From Microbacterium sp. Leaf151 (GTDB taxonomy: Bacteria > Actinomycetota > Actinomycetes > Actinomycetales > Microbacteriaceae), in assembly GCF_001424225.1 (NCBI RefSeq), contig NZ_LMOR01000004.1, positions 956,485-1,020,484 on the forward strand: a stretch of 64,000 bases of DNA. Direction: 5' to 3'. The notes under the pieces are model-generated. The model had not been told where the DNA came from. It searched no databases and saw only the letters and a list, made by a program, of their open reading frames with translations. Position numbers and translations under genes: made by a program. Positions 25,075-33,784 of this stretch are shown here, one piece after another. The first letter of the stretch is position 1; the number at the start of each line of letters is the position of its first letter.

Positions 25075-26535
25075 TCAGACGTTGACGCCGCGATCGCGCA
25101 GCCAGGGCGCGGGGTCGGTGGTCCCGCCCCACGGCGGGTAGACCTCGAAATGCAGGTGACACCCGAACGAGTTGCCTGTCTGCCCGGTCGCGGCGATCTG
25201 CTGACCGGCCTCGACGCGCTGGCCGTACGAGACGTAGATGCCGCCGTCGACGATGTGGCCGTAGCCGGTGCCCGAGCCGTCGTCGTGGGCGATGCGGATG
25301 TAGTTGCCGAACCCGCCGTTGTAGCCGGCGTAGGTCACGCGACCAGCGGATGCGGCATAGATGGGCGACCAGCAGCTCGCGCCGAAGTCGAGACCGAGGT
25401 GCCACGAGCTCGCGCAGTAGCTGCCGTTGCACTGGCTCGAGCGAGGGCCGTATCCCGATGACGTGTAGGCCGACGAGGGTCGCGCCCAGCCTCCGCCGCT
25501 GACGTTCCCGCCGCCGCCACCTCCGCCACCGCCACTGCTGCTTCCACCGCCGCTGCTGCTGCCGCCCCCGCCGCTGCTGCTTCCGCCGCCGCTGTTCTGG
25601 CGTGCAGCGGCCTCCCGCTCGCGACGCGCACGCTCTTCGGCGTCGCGGGCCGCGGCCTCTTCGCGAGCGCGGCGCTCGCGCTCCTCGCGGGCCTTGCGCT
25701 CGGCTTCGACGCCGGCCTGGTAGTCGGCGACCGTCTTGGCCGTGGTGTCCTGCAGGGCGGCGAGCTGCGCCTCGAGCACGGACTGGTTGGCCTGCTGGGC
25801 GGCGAGGGCCTCCTGCGCCGCCTGGGCGGCCTGCTGTGCCGCCGCCATCTTCTCTTCGGCGATCACCCGCAGGCGTTCGCGCTCGGCCGTGGCGTCGTCG
25901 GCCTGGGCGCTGAGGTTCTTTGCGTTGTCGCGCGCGGCCACCGCCGCGGCATACACCGAGCGGTTGCGCTCGAGGAGCTTGTCCATCGTGCCGAGCTTGG
26001 CGAGCAGGTCGTCGGCCGAGGCGGCGGAGCCCGAGAAGAAGAGGTCGAGCGAGGTGTCGTCCCCGCCGGAGCGGTAGAGCTGGGCGGCGACCTTGCCGGC
26101 CTTGTTGGCGGCGTCGGTCGCGCGGTTCGCCTCGGCGTCGGCCTGCTGGCGCAGCAACTGCGCGCGGTAGTCGGCGTCCTGATAGGCCTGCTGCGCGGCG
26201 AAATACTCGTCGGAGCGTGCGCGCACCTCGGCCTGGGTGCGCTCGACCTCGGACTGCAGTGACTGAATGAGCCCCTGGATGCGGGTGATCTCAGCACCCT
26301 TCGCCGCCTCGTTGGCGCGCGCGGCCTCGACGTCGGCCCACGAGGGGTAGTCGGCGGCCATCGCGGGTGAGCCGAATCCGGATGCCACGGACCCGAACGC
26401 TCCGAGGGCGACAGCGCCGAAGGCTCCGATCTTCAGGGCGCTACGGCGGTCGAACGCGGGCCACAGGCGCCGCTGCTCACTCGCCGTGGGCGCGCAGCCG
26501 CAGTCTTCGGGGGGTTCGGGGCGCTCGAGCGTCAC
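25075..26535 (-). CDS. Secreted M23 peptidoglycan hydrolase with coiled coil
   Basis: A 486-residue probable cell-wall hydrolase. The N-terminus has twin arginines (DRRSALK at about 30-35) and a hydrophobic core ending in AMA near residue 60, compatible with Tat export. Residues about 65-310 form a long PcsB-like coiled coil rich in Ala, Gln, Glu and Arg. A Gly/Ser-only linker of about 30 residues follows. The C-terminal M23 domain has the zinc ligands HLGLDFG and HLHFE. Such coiled-coil M23 proteins are usually activated by FtsEX-type partners at division. It begins with GTG after a GAGG sequence. The cysteines flanking the M23 domain may form a disulfide. Confidence 0.9.
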   Translation of the reverse strand: MTLERPEPPEDCGCAPTASEQRRLWPAFDRRSALKIGAFGAVALGAFGSVASGFGSPAMAADYPSWADVEAARANEAAKGAEITRIQGLIQSLQSEVERTQAEVRARSDEYFAAQQAYQDADYRAQLLRQQADAEANRATDAANKAGKVAAQLYRSGGDDTSLDLFFSGSAASADDLLAKLGTMDKLLERNRSVYAAAVAARDNAKNLSAQADDATAERERLRVIAEEKMAAAQQAAQAAQEALAAQQANQSVLEAQLAALQDTTAKTVADYQAGVEAERKAREERERRAREEAAARDAEERARREREAAARQNSGGGSSSGGGGSSSGGGSSSGGGGGGGGGNVSGGGWARPSSAYTSSGYGPRSSQCNGSYCASSWHLGLDFGASCWSPIYAASAGRVTYAGYNGGFGNYIRIAHDDGSGTGYGHIVDGGIYVSYGQRVEAGQQIAATGQTGNSFGCHLHFEVYPPWGGTTDPAPWLRDRGVNV

Positions 26536-26748
26536 GGGAATACCTCATCTCACCGGTCGCAACTCGGCCCACAGTAGCAACACGAGTCACAGGCACAACA
26601 GGGCGAGTTCCCCGGTCCACTCCCGATTCTGGCCCGCGACACGCGCGGACGTCGCAGCGCCACGCCCCCGATTGGCAATCTCGAAAGATGTGAAGTAGGC
26701 TCGGTCGTCGGCAAGCGAGGTTGAAAACGCAAGGATTCAGCCTCATCG

Positions 26749-26821
26749 GGCCCCATCGTTTAGCGGCCTAGGACACCGCCCTTTCACGGCGGCAGCACGG
26801 GTTCGAATCCCGTTGGGGTCA
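26749..26821 (+). tRNA. tRNA-Glu (UUC)
   Basis: A 73-base cloverleaf. The acceptor GGCCCCA pairs with TGGGGTC; the anticodon stem CCGCC/GGCGG encloses CTTTCAC with anticodon TTC; the T arm is standard (GGGTTCGAATCCC); the discriminator is A. First of a Glu-Asp-Phe cluster typical of actinobacteria. CCA is not encoded. Confidence 0.96.
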
Positions 26822-26848
26822 CTTTCCGGTGGATAACTTAATATGCAT

Positions 26849-26922
26849 GGCCCTGTAGCGCAGTTGGTTAGCGTGCCGCCCTGTCACGGCGGAGGTCGCG
26901 GGTTCAAGTCCCGTCAGGGTCG
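26849..26922 (+). tRNA. tRNA-Asp (GUC)
   Basis: A 74-base cloverleaf. The acceptor GGCCCTG pairs with CAGGGTC; the anticodon loop CTGTCAC gives GTC; the T arm is GGGTTCAAGTCCC; the discriminator is G as expected for Asp. It lies 27 bases after tRNA-Glu. Confidence 0.96.
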
Positions 26923-26934
26923 CTCCATAGCGAC

Positions 26935-26956
26935 GGGCCTTCTTTCGGGAAGGCCC
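26935..26956 (+). terminator. Hairpin between tRNA-Asp and tRNA-Phe
   Basis: GGGCCTTC (26935-26942) and GAAGGCCC (26949-26956) form an 8-bp stem with a six-base loop, followed by a short T-containing stretch. It may end the Glu-Asp transcript or act as a processing signal. Confidence 0.6.
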
Positions 26957-26986
26957 TTCGTCTAGGAAGCGGCAGACATGTCGCTC

Positions 26987-27059
26987 GGCTCTGTAGCTCA
27001 GTTGGTAGAGCGCACGACTGAAAATCGTGAGGTCACGGGATCGACGCCCGTCGGAGCCA
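26987..27059 (+). tRNA. tRNA-Phe (GAA)
   Basis: A 73-base cloverleaf. The acceptor GGCTCTG pairs with CGGAGCC (one G-U pair); the anticodon loop CTGAAAA gives GAA; the discriminator is A. The T loop reads ATCGACG, so position 54 is A instead of the near-universal T. Confidence 0.93.
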
Positions 27060-27088
27060 CACGGATGATCATTACGTCATCCCAGAAA

Positions 27089-27119
27089 CCCTCGCGGAGC
27101 TTCTATCCGCGGGGGTTTT
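27089..27119 (+). terminator. Intrinsic terminator after tRNA-Phe
   Basis: CCCTCGCGG (27089-27097) pairs with CCGCGGGGG (27107-27115) with one G-T pair, followed by TTTT. Confidence 0.85.
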
Positions 27120-27185
27120 GCTTTTCTCTGGTGAGGGTCGATTCGCGAGGCTCCTCTCCACAGGGGCCTTTTTTCGTTTCCGAAT

Positions 27186-27315
27186 GCCGCTCTGCGTCGG
27201 CATCCCCTCGCCCCCGCGCGCACGACACCCCTGCCGTTCTGCGTCGGCATCCCCTCGCCCCCCGCGCGCACGACACCCCTGCCGTTCTGCGTCGGCATCC
27301 CCTCGCGCCCCGCAC
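27186..27315. repeat. Tandem repeat, period 47-48, 2.7 copies
   Basis: Copies at 27186-27232, 27233-27280 and 27281-27315 (partial) each start GCCGTTCTGCGTCGGCATCC, with one change in the first copy. The first two end GCACGACACCCCT. Copies are nearly identical, so the array looks recent. There are no unique spacers between copies. Confidence 0.85.
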
Positions 27316-27432
27316 CCCGCACCCCGCCCGCGCGGCACCCCTCGCCCTCGACCCCACTTCCCCGGGCGACGCCGACCGTCGCGCTCCGCACGGACCGCAA
27401 TCCGGGGCCGCCGCGTGAGCACAGGCCAAGGC

Positions 27433-27491
27433 GCGAGAACAGGGCGATGACGGCGGGGTTCATCCTGTTCTCGAACGATCCCCTGCTCCCG
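27433..27491. repeat. 59-bp dispersed element, copy 1
   Basis: It begins GCGAGAACAGGG and ends with a 28-base block starting CCTGTTCTCGAACGATC. The ends form an inverted repeat (CGAGAACAGG with CCTGTTCTCG). A second copy of equal length lies at 46884-46942. Conserved ends and a divergent middle suggest a structured element. Confidence 0.65.
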
Positions 27492-27556
27492 AGCAACGCG
27501 CCAAGAGACCCCCGACGCAGGGGTGGTTTCCGACGCCGCCGGACAGCGCTACTATT

Positions 27557-27576
27557 TGTTTGACTTTTAGCAAACA
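27557..27576 (+). promoter_or_regulatory. Operator-like inverted repeat before the DHA2 transporter
   Basis: TGTTTG (27557-27562) and CAAACA (27571-27576) form a perfect dyad with an eight-base spacer, in an AT-rich island within GC-rich DNA 60 bases before the transporter start. Dyads of this kind are typical TetR or MarR operators. No regulator gene is adjacent. Confidence 0.55.
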
Positions 27577-27635
27577 CCTGGCGCCCGACCGAGCCCTTCC
27601 TGCCGTCCGCCAGGCCTTCTCGTGAAGAGGACCCG

Positions 27636-29696
27636 ATGTCAGACATCACCCAGAACCGGCGCGCGCGCACCGGCACCACCGACACGGTCATGACGCACCG
27701 CATGATCATGTTCGTGATCTTCGGCCTCATGGCCGGCATGTTCCTGTCCGCCCTCGACCAGACCGTGGTCGGCACCTCGATCCGCACGATCGGCGACGAC
27801 CTGCAGGGCCTCAGCCTGCAGGCGTGGGTCACCACCGCCTACCTGATCGTGTCGACCATCTCGACGCCCATCTACGGCAAGCTCTCCGACATCTTCGGTC
27901 GGCGCCCGTTGTTCCTCATCGCGATCCTCATCTTCATCATCGGTTCGGTGCTGGCCAGCTTCTCGACGTCGATGGTCGAGCTCGCCGCCTTCCGCGCCGT
28001 CCAGGGCCTCGGCGCCGGTGGCCTCATGTCGATGCCGCTGGCGATCATGGGCGACATCCTCGCCCCGCGCGAGCGCGCCAAGTACCAGGGCTACTTCCTC
28101 GCCGTGTTCGGCATCTCCAGCGTCATCGGCCCGCTCGTGGGCGGTCTGTTCGCCGGCGCGAACGAGATCCTGTTCATCACCGGCTGGCGCTGGGTCTTCC
28201 TTATCAACGTCCCCATCGGCATCGTGGCGCTGGCGATCGTGTGGCGGTTCCTGCACATCCCGAAGCAGCCGCGTCACTCGGTGCGCATCGACTGGTGGGG
28301 CGCAACGACCGTGATCGTCGCGCTGGTCCCGCTGCTCCTCGTCGCCGAGCAGGGCCGCGAGTGGGGCTGGGGATCGCCCATCTCCCTCGCCTGCTACGTG
28401 GTGGGAGCCCTCGGCATCCTGGCCTTCGTCATCGCCGAGACGAAGATGAAGGATGACGCGCTCATCCCGCTCAAGCTCTTCCGCTCCCCCACCTTCTCGA
28501 TGGCCACGGTCATCGGTGTGCTCGTCGGCTTCGGCATGTTCGGCGCGATGCTCACCCTGCCGCTGTACCTGCAGCTCGTCCTCGGTTCGTCCCCCACGCA
28601 GAGCGGGTTCGAGATGCTCCCGATGATCCTCGGGCTCATGATCGCCTCCATCGCGAGCGGTCAGCTCATCGCGCGCACCGGGCGTTACCGCATGTTCCCG
28701 ATCCTCGGCACGCTGTTGATGTCGGTCGGCTTCTTCCTGCTGACGTTCCTGAAGTACGACAGCCCGTACTGGCACGTCGCCATCGCCATGCTCGTCATCG
28801 GCCTCGGCCTCGGCCAGCTCATGCAGACGCTCACGATCGCCAGCCAGAACTCCGTGGGCGTGCGCGACATGGGTGTGGCCACCAGCGGCTCGACCTTCTT
28901 CCGTCAGATCGGTGGAACCCTCGGCACCGCGGTGCTGCTGTCGCTGCTGTTCACGCTCATGCCCTCGAACATCATCGGTTCGTTCAGTGACCGCGCGACC
29001 CTGACCGACGCGCTGGACGCCGCCTTCGACCCGGCGACGGCGTCGGCGCCCGCCAACGAGAAGATCATGTCGTCGATCTACACCCCGATCGTGCAGCAGA
29101 CGACGGATGCCGTGACCCAGCAGGTGCAGCAGGGTGTGCAGCAGGCGACGGATGCCGCGACCCAGGCCGTGGCGCAGCAGGTGGCCGCAGGGCAGATCCC
29201 CGCCGCCGCTCAAGCGCAGGTCACGCAGGCCGCCGTCGCACAGGCGATCTCGGCCGCCACGGCGCAGATCCAGCAGCAGGTGCCCGTCGCGCGCATCGGC
29301 GCGGACGGGTCGGTCAGCCTCGACTTCTCGAACGCCGCCGATCGCACCGCCTTCATCGACGACGTGGCCACCACCCTGACGGACCAGTTCAGCTCGGGCG
29401 ACCGGGACACCTCCATCGGCGGGTCGACTCTCGACGACACGTCGTTCCTCGTGGGCGCTGACGCGCGGCTGACCAAGCCGTTCCTCGTCGGATTCAACTC
29501 CTCCGCGACAAGCGTCTACTGGGTCGCGATGGGCGTCGTGCTGCTCGCCTTCGTGCTGTCGCTGTTCTTCCGCACCCCACCCCTGCGGGCTAAGTCGGCA
29601 CTGCAGGAAGCCGCCGACGAGCGCCGAGGCAAGGACGACGAAGAGAAGCGCGCCGAAGAGGCCGCTGCCCAGACGGGCGCGCTGCTGACGCCGTGA
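27636..29696 (+). CDS. DHA2-family MFS multidrug exporter
   Basis: A 686-residue proton-driven efflux pump with 14 transmembrane helices. The family motif D1 is LDQTVVGTSIRTIGDDL near residue 40; motif A is GKLSDIFGRRPLF; motif C-like glycines are in FGISSVIGPLVGGLF. Between the last two helices (about residues 450-610) lies a long extracytoplasmic insert rich in Gln, Ala and Thr (TQQVQQGVQQATDAATQ), probably helical. Such inserts are known in actinobacterial DHA2 pumps. GAGG precedes the ATG. The substrate cannot be told from sequence. A TetR/MarR-type dyad upstream suggests induction by its substrate; the regulator must be encoded elsewhere. Confidence 0.92.
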   Translation: MSDITQNRRARTGTTDTVMTHRMIMFVIFGLMAGMFLSALDQTVVGTSIRTIGDDLQGLSLQAWVTTAYLIVSTISTPIYGKLSDIFGRRPLFLIAILIFIIGSVLASFSTSMVELAAFRAVQGLGAGGLMSMPLAIMGDILAPRERAKYQGYFLAVFGISSVIGPLVGGLFAGANEILFITGWRWVFLINVPIGIVALAIVWRFLHIPKQPRHSVRIDWWGATTVIVALVPLLLVAEQGREWGWGSPISLACYVVGALGILAFVIAETKMKDDALIPLKLFRSPTFSMATVIGVLVGFGMFGAMLTLPLYLQLVLGSSPTQSGFEMLPMILGLMIASIASGQLIARTGRYRMFPILGTLLMSVGFFLLTFLKYDSPYWHVAIAMLVIGLGLGQLMQTLTIASQNSVGVRDMGVATSGSTFFRQIGGTLGTAVLLSLLFTLMPSNIIGSFSDRATLTDALDAAFDPATASAPANEKIMSSIYTPIVQQTTDAVTQQVQQGVQQATDAATQAVAQQVAAGQIPAAAQAQVTQAAVAQAISAATAQIQQQVPVARIGADGSVSLDFSNAADRTAFIDDVATTLTDQFSSGDRDTSIGGSTLDDTSFLVGADARLTKPFLVGFNSSATSVYWVAMGVVLLAFVLSLFFRTPPLRAKSALQEAADERRGKDDEEKRAEEAAAQTGALLTP

Positions 29697-29730
29697 CGCG
29701 GATGCGGTGACACGAACACCGCGACATCAA

Positions 29731-29766
29731 CGAAGGGCGGGGGCGTCGGAACGCCCCCGCCCTTCG
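29731..29766. terminator. Palindromic terminator between the exporter and the acyl-CoA ligase
   Basis: CGAAGGGCGGGGGCGT (29731-29746) pairs perfectly with ACGCCCCCGCCCTTCG (29751-29766) around the four-base loop CGGA. It serves both convergent genes. Confidence 0.85.
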
Positions 29767-29772
29767 GCGTTC

Positions 29773-31356
29773 TCACACCGCCTCGCGCGCCCGCAGGTCC
29801 TTCCGCAGGATCTTGCCCGATGTCGACTTCGGGATGACGTCGATGAACTCCACGCGACGCACCTTCTTGTGCGGGGCGACGTTCCCGGCCACGAACGCCA
29901 TCACATCCTCCGCCGACAGGCCCGCGTCCGGGCCCGCCACGACGAACGCCTTGGGAATCTCCTCACCGTCGTCGCCGCGGACGCCGATGACCGCGGCATC
30001 CTGGATCTTCGGGTGCGACAGCAGCAGGGCCTCGAGCTCGGCCGGGGCGATCTGATAGCCGTGGTACTTGATGAGTTCCTTCAGCCGATCGACGATCGTG
30101 AAATAGCCGTCGACGTGGTGCACGCCGATGTCGCCGGTGTGCAGGAAGCCGTCGGCGTCGAGGGTCTCGGCCGTCGCGTCGGGGCGGTTGAGGTAGCCGA
30201 GCATGACGTTCGGTCCGCGCACCCAGATCTCACCCGGCGCGGTCAGGCCGTCGTCGCCGTGCTCCTCGAGTTCCGCCCCTGTCTCGGGGTCGATGAGCTT
30301 GGCGTCGCAGTTCGGGATGAGCACGCCGACCGAGCTCACCGGCATCCCTCCCTCGGCCGGGATGGCGTGCGACACCGGACTCAGCTCGCTCATGCCGTAG
30401 CCCTGGAAGAAACGGGCGCCGATGCGCCGGCCCGCGGTCTCGGCCGTCTCACCGTCGAGCGGGGCCGCGCCCGAGAACACGCTGTGCACGCTCGAGAGGT
30501 CGAACTGCTCGACAGCGGGGTGTTTGGCGAGGGCGACGGCGATCGGCGGGGCGATGAAGAGGAACGTACAGCGGTGATCCTGGATGACGCGCAGGAACTC
30601 CATCAGGTCGAACCGCGGCATCGTGACGAGGGTCGCGCGCTGGCGGAGTGCCAGGTTCAGCAGCACCGTCATGCCGTAGATGTGGAAGAACGGCAGCACG
30701 GCGAGCACACGATCGTCGGGGCCGATCTCGATCACCGGACGACACTGGTGCACATTCGCGACGAGGTTACGGTGCGAGAGCATCACACCCTTCGGCACCC
30801 CCGTGGTGCCCGACGAGTAGGGCAGCACGGCGACGTGCGTGGCCGGGTCGATGGTGACCTCGGGCGGCGTCCGCTGCTCGCTCAGCAACGCGCGCAGATC
30901 GGGGTGGCCCTCGGCGCCGTCGAGCACGATGACCCGGTCATCGGGGATGCCGACCGCTCGCGCGGCCTCCAACGCCGGGGGAAGCAGCGGCGACACGGTC
31001 ACGAGCCAGGTGGCTTCGGCATCCCGGAGCTGGTTCTCGATCTCGTGCGCGGTGTAGAGGGAGTTGATCGTGGTGATGGCCGCTCCGAGCCTCAGGATGC
31101 CGTGGAACACGGTCGCGAACGCGGGCACGTTCGGGCACAGCATCGCGACGACGGTGTCGGTGCCGACACCGCGGGCGGCGAGCGCCCCCGCGAAGGCGTC
31201 GACCTGGGCGCGCAGGGCACGGTAGGTGGTCTCGGCGCCGCTGGCCGGATCCACCAGGGCAACCCGATCGAGATCGCTCGCGTCGAGGGAGCCGAACAGA
31301 TAGTCGTAGATGCTCTGGTCGGGGATCTCGACGGGCGGGTGGGGGCTGTGGAACAC
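29773..31356 (-). CDS. AMP-dependent acyl/aryl-CoA ligase (4-coumarate-CoA ligase-like)
   Basis: A 527-residue member of the ANL superfamily, which activates a carboxylic acid as acyl-AMP and then forms the CoA thioester. Visible motifs: P-loop YSSGTTGVPKGVMLSHRN, GYGMSELSP, the hinge aspartate in GDIGVHHVDGYFTIVDRLKELIKYHGYQIAP, and the catalytic Lys in KSTSGKILRKDL near the C-terminus. The layout is closest to 4-coumarate-CoA ligases and firefly-luciferase-like ligases; the substrate (aromatic or medium-chain acid) cannot be assigned. The start is taken as GTG at 31356 behind a GGGAGAG sequence, because residues before it are not conserved in type. No pathway partners are adjacent. Confidence 0.88.
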   Translation of the reverse strand: MFHSPHPPVEIPDQSIYDYLFGSLDASDLDRVALVDPASGAETTYRALRAQVDAFAGALAARGVGTDTVVAMLCPNVPAFATVFHGILRLGAAITTINSLYTAHEIENQLRDAEATWLVTVSPLLPPALEAARAVGIPDDRVIVLDGAEGHPDLRALLSEQRTPPEVTIDPATHVAVLPYSSGTTGVPKGVMLSHRNLVANVHQCRPVIEIGPDDRVLAVLPFFHIYGMTVLLNLALRQRATLVTMPRFDLMEFLRVIQDHRCTFLFIAPPIAVALAKHPAVEQFDLSSVHSVFSGAAPLDGETAETAGRRIGARFFQGYGMSELSPVSHAIPAEGGMPVSSVGVLIPNCDAKLIDPETGAELEEHGDDGLTAPGEIWVRGPNVMLGYLNRPDATAETLDADGFLHTGDIGVHHVDGYFTIVDRLKELIKYHGYQIAPAELEALLLSHPKIQDAAVIGVRGDDGEEIPKAFVVAGPDAGLSAEDVMAFVAGNVAPHKKVRRVEFIDVIPKSTSGKILRKDLRAREAV

Positions 31357-31489
31357 GGTTCTCTCCCTCGAAAACACCGGCGTCGTCGCCGTGCGCTCAT
31401 CCTGGCACCGCCGGTACCCGGTGTCACGCACCGTGGAGACGAGTCTCAGGATGCCGGGAGGTGCCGCGCGGCTCCACGACCGGGCTCGA

Positions 31490-32683
31490 TCACACCAGAC
31501 TCAGCACGATCCCGCCCGCGGCGCCCACGAGCACGACCCCCCACGCCGGAATCTTGAACGCGGTCAGCAGCACGAAGCCCACCGCCGCGAGCACGAGTGG
31601 TCCAGGTCCGGTGATCGCCGTGGTGAAGACGGGCGCGTACAGCGCCGCAGCCAGGATGCCGACGACGGCGGCGTTCGCGCCGCGCATCGCCGACCGCACG
31701 CGCGGACGCGTGCGCACGGCATCCCAGAACGGCAGCACCCCGACGAGGACGAGGAAGCCGGGGAGGAAGATCGCCCCGAGGGCGAGGGCCGCACCCGGGA
31801 TGCCGCCCGGTCCGACGGTCGAGACGGCGCCGAGGTAGGCCGCGAACGTGAAGAGCGGTCCGGGAACCGCTTGCGCGGCTCCGTAGCCCGCCAGGAACGA
31901 CCCCGATGAGACCCACCCGGTCTCCACGACACCGGCCTGCAGCAGAGGAAGGGCGACGTGTCCCCCGCCGAACACCAGCGCCCCCGCGCGGTAGAAGGCG
32001 TCGACCAGAGAGACGGCACCCGACCCCGTGAGGGTCGCGAGCACCGGCAGGGCCACCAGTCCTCCCACGAACAGGACGAGGCAGGCGACCGCGACACCCC
32101 GGCGCACGCCGAACGACGGCAGCGTCGCCGCGGTGGCGACGTCGTTGCCCCGCAGGAGGACGAGCCCGGCCACCACCCCGACCGCGAGGGCGGCGAGCTG
32201 GCCCGGAGCCGCGGGGAGCAGAAGGGCGAGGCCGAGGGCCGCGACCGCGATCCCCGCGCGCGGTGCATCGGGGGTCAGTGTCTGCGCCATGCCCCACACG
32301 GCGTGCGCGACGATCGCGACGGCGACGACCTCGAGTCCGTTCAGGACCCCCTCGCCCACCGGGCCGCCGATCGCGGCCGCACCGCTCGCGAACGCCACGA
32401 GCACGACCGCGGACGGCAGGGTGAAGGCGGCGAAGGCGGCGAGCGCGCCGAGCACCCCCGCCCGCTGAAGCCCCATCGCGAAGCCCACCTGGCTCGACGC
32501 CGGTCCCGGCAGGAACTGGCACAGAGCGACGAGGTCGGCGTACGCGCGGTCGTCCATCCACTTCCGCCGCACGACGAGGTCGGCGCGGAAGTACCCCAGG
32601 TGCGCGACGGGCCCGCCGAACGAGGTCAGCCCGAGCCGGAGGAACGCGAGGAACACCTCCCTCACGCGGGCCGCTGTGTGCAT
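31490..32683 (-). CDS. chrA: Chromate transporter ChrA
   Basis: A 397-residue CHR-family protein with two homologous halves, each with about six membrane helices. The family motifs occur in both halves: FGGPVAHLGYF and later FGGGHVALPLL, and PGPASSQVG and later PGPLFTFAA. Long two-domain ChrA proteins export chromate and are sometimes linked to sulfate. GGAGG lies before the ATG at 32683. There is no chrB or other resistance gene next to it. The function is inferred from the family. Confidence 0.92.
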   Translation of the reverse strand: MHTAARVREVFLAFLRLGLTSFGGPVAHLGYFRADLVVRRKWMDDRAYADLVALCQFLPGPASSQVGFAMGLQRAGVLGALAAFAAFTLPSAVVLVAFASGAAAIGGPVGEGVLNGLEVVAVAIVAHAVWGMAQTLTPDAPRAGIAVAALGLALLLPAAPGQLAALAVGVVAGLVLLRGNDVATAATLPSFGVRRGVAVACLVLFVGGLVALPVLATLTGSGAVSLVDAFYRAGALVFGGGHVALPLLQAGVVETGWVSSGSFLAGYGAAQAVPGPLFTFAAYLGAVSTVGPGGIPGAALALGAIFLPGFLVLVGVLPFWDAVRTRPRVRSAMRGANAAVVGILAAALYAPVFTTAITGPGPLVLAAVGFVLLTAFKIPAWGVVLVGAAGGIVLSLV

Positions 32684-32724
32684 CCAGGCATCCTCCCTCC
32701 GCGGGGGAAACACCGGGTGAACCC

Positions 32725-33681
32725 TCAGACGACGGGGCGGTCCAGCAGGGCGTCGACGAGCCGCAGCGTCGTCGCCGTGCAGTCCTGATCGTCCGTGATG
32801 TCGGCCCCTTCGACGGCGTCGACGAACCGCCGCACCTCCCCGACCATCGGGTTGTCGTCGGCGGGCACTGTGATCACGCTCGGAACGCCGCCGCGCGGGG
32901 TGAGGACGAGCCGTCGCGGCGCGTCGATCGCGTCGATGAGCAGCGACGCGTCCTCGCCCTGGATCTCGCTCGGCAGGCTCGTGTCGGTGATCTTCGACCA
33001 CGCGATGTCGGCGACGAAGCCCTCGTAGACGGCCAGGGCGCTGCCGAGCCCGTCCGTTCCCGAGCCGATCCCCACGCGCACGCCGTGCACGGCGTGGGGC
33101 TCTCCGAAGAGTCGCACGAGGGCGTGCAGCGGATACACGCCGAGGTCGCGCAGCGCGCTCCCGCCGAGCCGGGGGTCGAAGATGTTCGTCTGTCGACCGG
33201 CGAGCACCTCGTCGTAGCGCGCCGACCGCTTCTCGTACCGCAGCGAGACGCGCCGGACGGTTCCGAGTGCGGGGAGAGCCGCGCGGACGGCGGACAGACC
33301 CGGGTCGTAGGCCGTGCGCATGGCCTCGAGCAGCACGACACCGCGACGGCGGGCGTGTGCGACAGCGGCATCCCACTCCCCCGCCGTCAGCACCGCCGGC
33401 TTCTCCACGAGAACCGGGATGCCGGCATCCACCGCCGAGGTGATCTGCGCGGCGTGCACCGCGTTGGGGCTGGCGAGGTAGACGGCGTCGACGTCGGGAG
33501 CGGCGAGCAGGTCGTCGAGCCCGACGGCGACCCCGGGGGCTCCCACGCGATCGGCGAACGAGCGGGCGCGCTCCGCGTCGCGCGAGGCGACACGCGACAC
33601 CCCGATGCCCTCGACGATGGCGACCGCTTCCGCGAAGCGCTCGGAGATGGAGCTGGTGCCGACGATGCCGATGCGGATCAT
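32725..33681 (-). CDS. Gfo/Idh/MocA-family oxidoreductase
   Basis: A 318-residue NAD(P)-dependent dehydrogenase. The Rossmann start is IRIGIVGTSSISERFAEA; the conserved VEKP motif (VLVEKPAVLT) contains the catalytic lysine; the C-terminal part is the usual alpha/beta dimerisation sheet (LGVYPLHALVRLFGEP). Members act on sugars, inositols or dihydrodiols; the substrate is not predictable here. The start at 33681 follows a G-rich sequence and is the family's natural N-terminus. It is about 40 bases upstream of chrA on the same strand, so the two could be co-transcribed, though there is no functional link. Confidence 0.88.
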   Translation of the reverse strand: MIRIGIVGTSSISERFAEAVAIVEGIGVSRVASRDAERARSFADRVGAPGVAVGLDDLLAAPDVDAVYLASPNAVHAAQITSAVDAGIPVLVEKPAVLTAGEWDAAVAHARRRGVVLLEAMRTAYDPGLSAVRAALPALGTVRRVSLRYEKRSARYDEVLAGRQTNIFDPRLGGSALRDLGVYPLHALVRLFGEPHAVHGVRVGIGSGTDGLGSALAVYEGFVADIAWSKITDTSLPSEIQGEDASLLIDAIDAPRRLVLTPRGGVPSVITVPADDNPMVGEVRRFVDAVEGADITDDQDCTATTLRLVDALLDRPVV

Positions 33682-33784
33682 CCCCTCATCCTGCCCTGTC
33701 GTCTCGGCTCGGCGTGGCGCGTCCCCGGAGTGCGTAAACGGTCCCGATAGGATCTCCGCGACCCACCCGCCGATCCGAGGCATC

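Larger units (their letters stand above)
27060..27635. other. 576-base spacer between tRNA-Phe and the DHA2 transporter
   Basis: It contains a terminator (27089-27119), a 48-bp tandem repeat (27186-27315), one copy of a 59-bp dispersed element (27433-27491) and an operator-like inverted repeat before the transporter (27557-27576), each listed separately. No credible gene is seen. Confidence 0.7.

Noticed and set aside
27186..27315. CRISPR array or tRNA-associated attachment site
   Set aside because: Copies abut without spacers; the repeat does not match the tRNA 3' end, and no integrase or phage gene follows.
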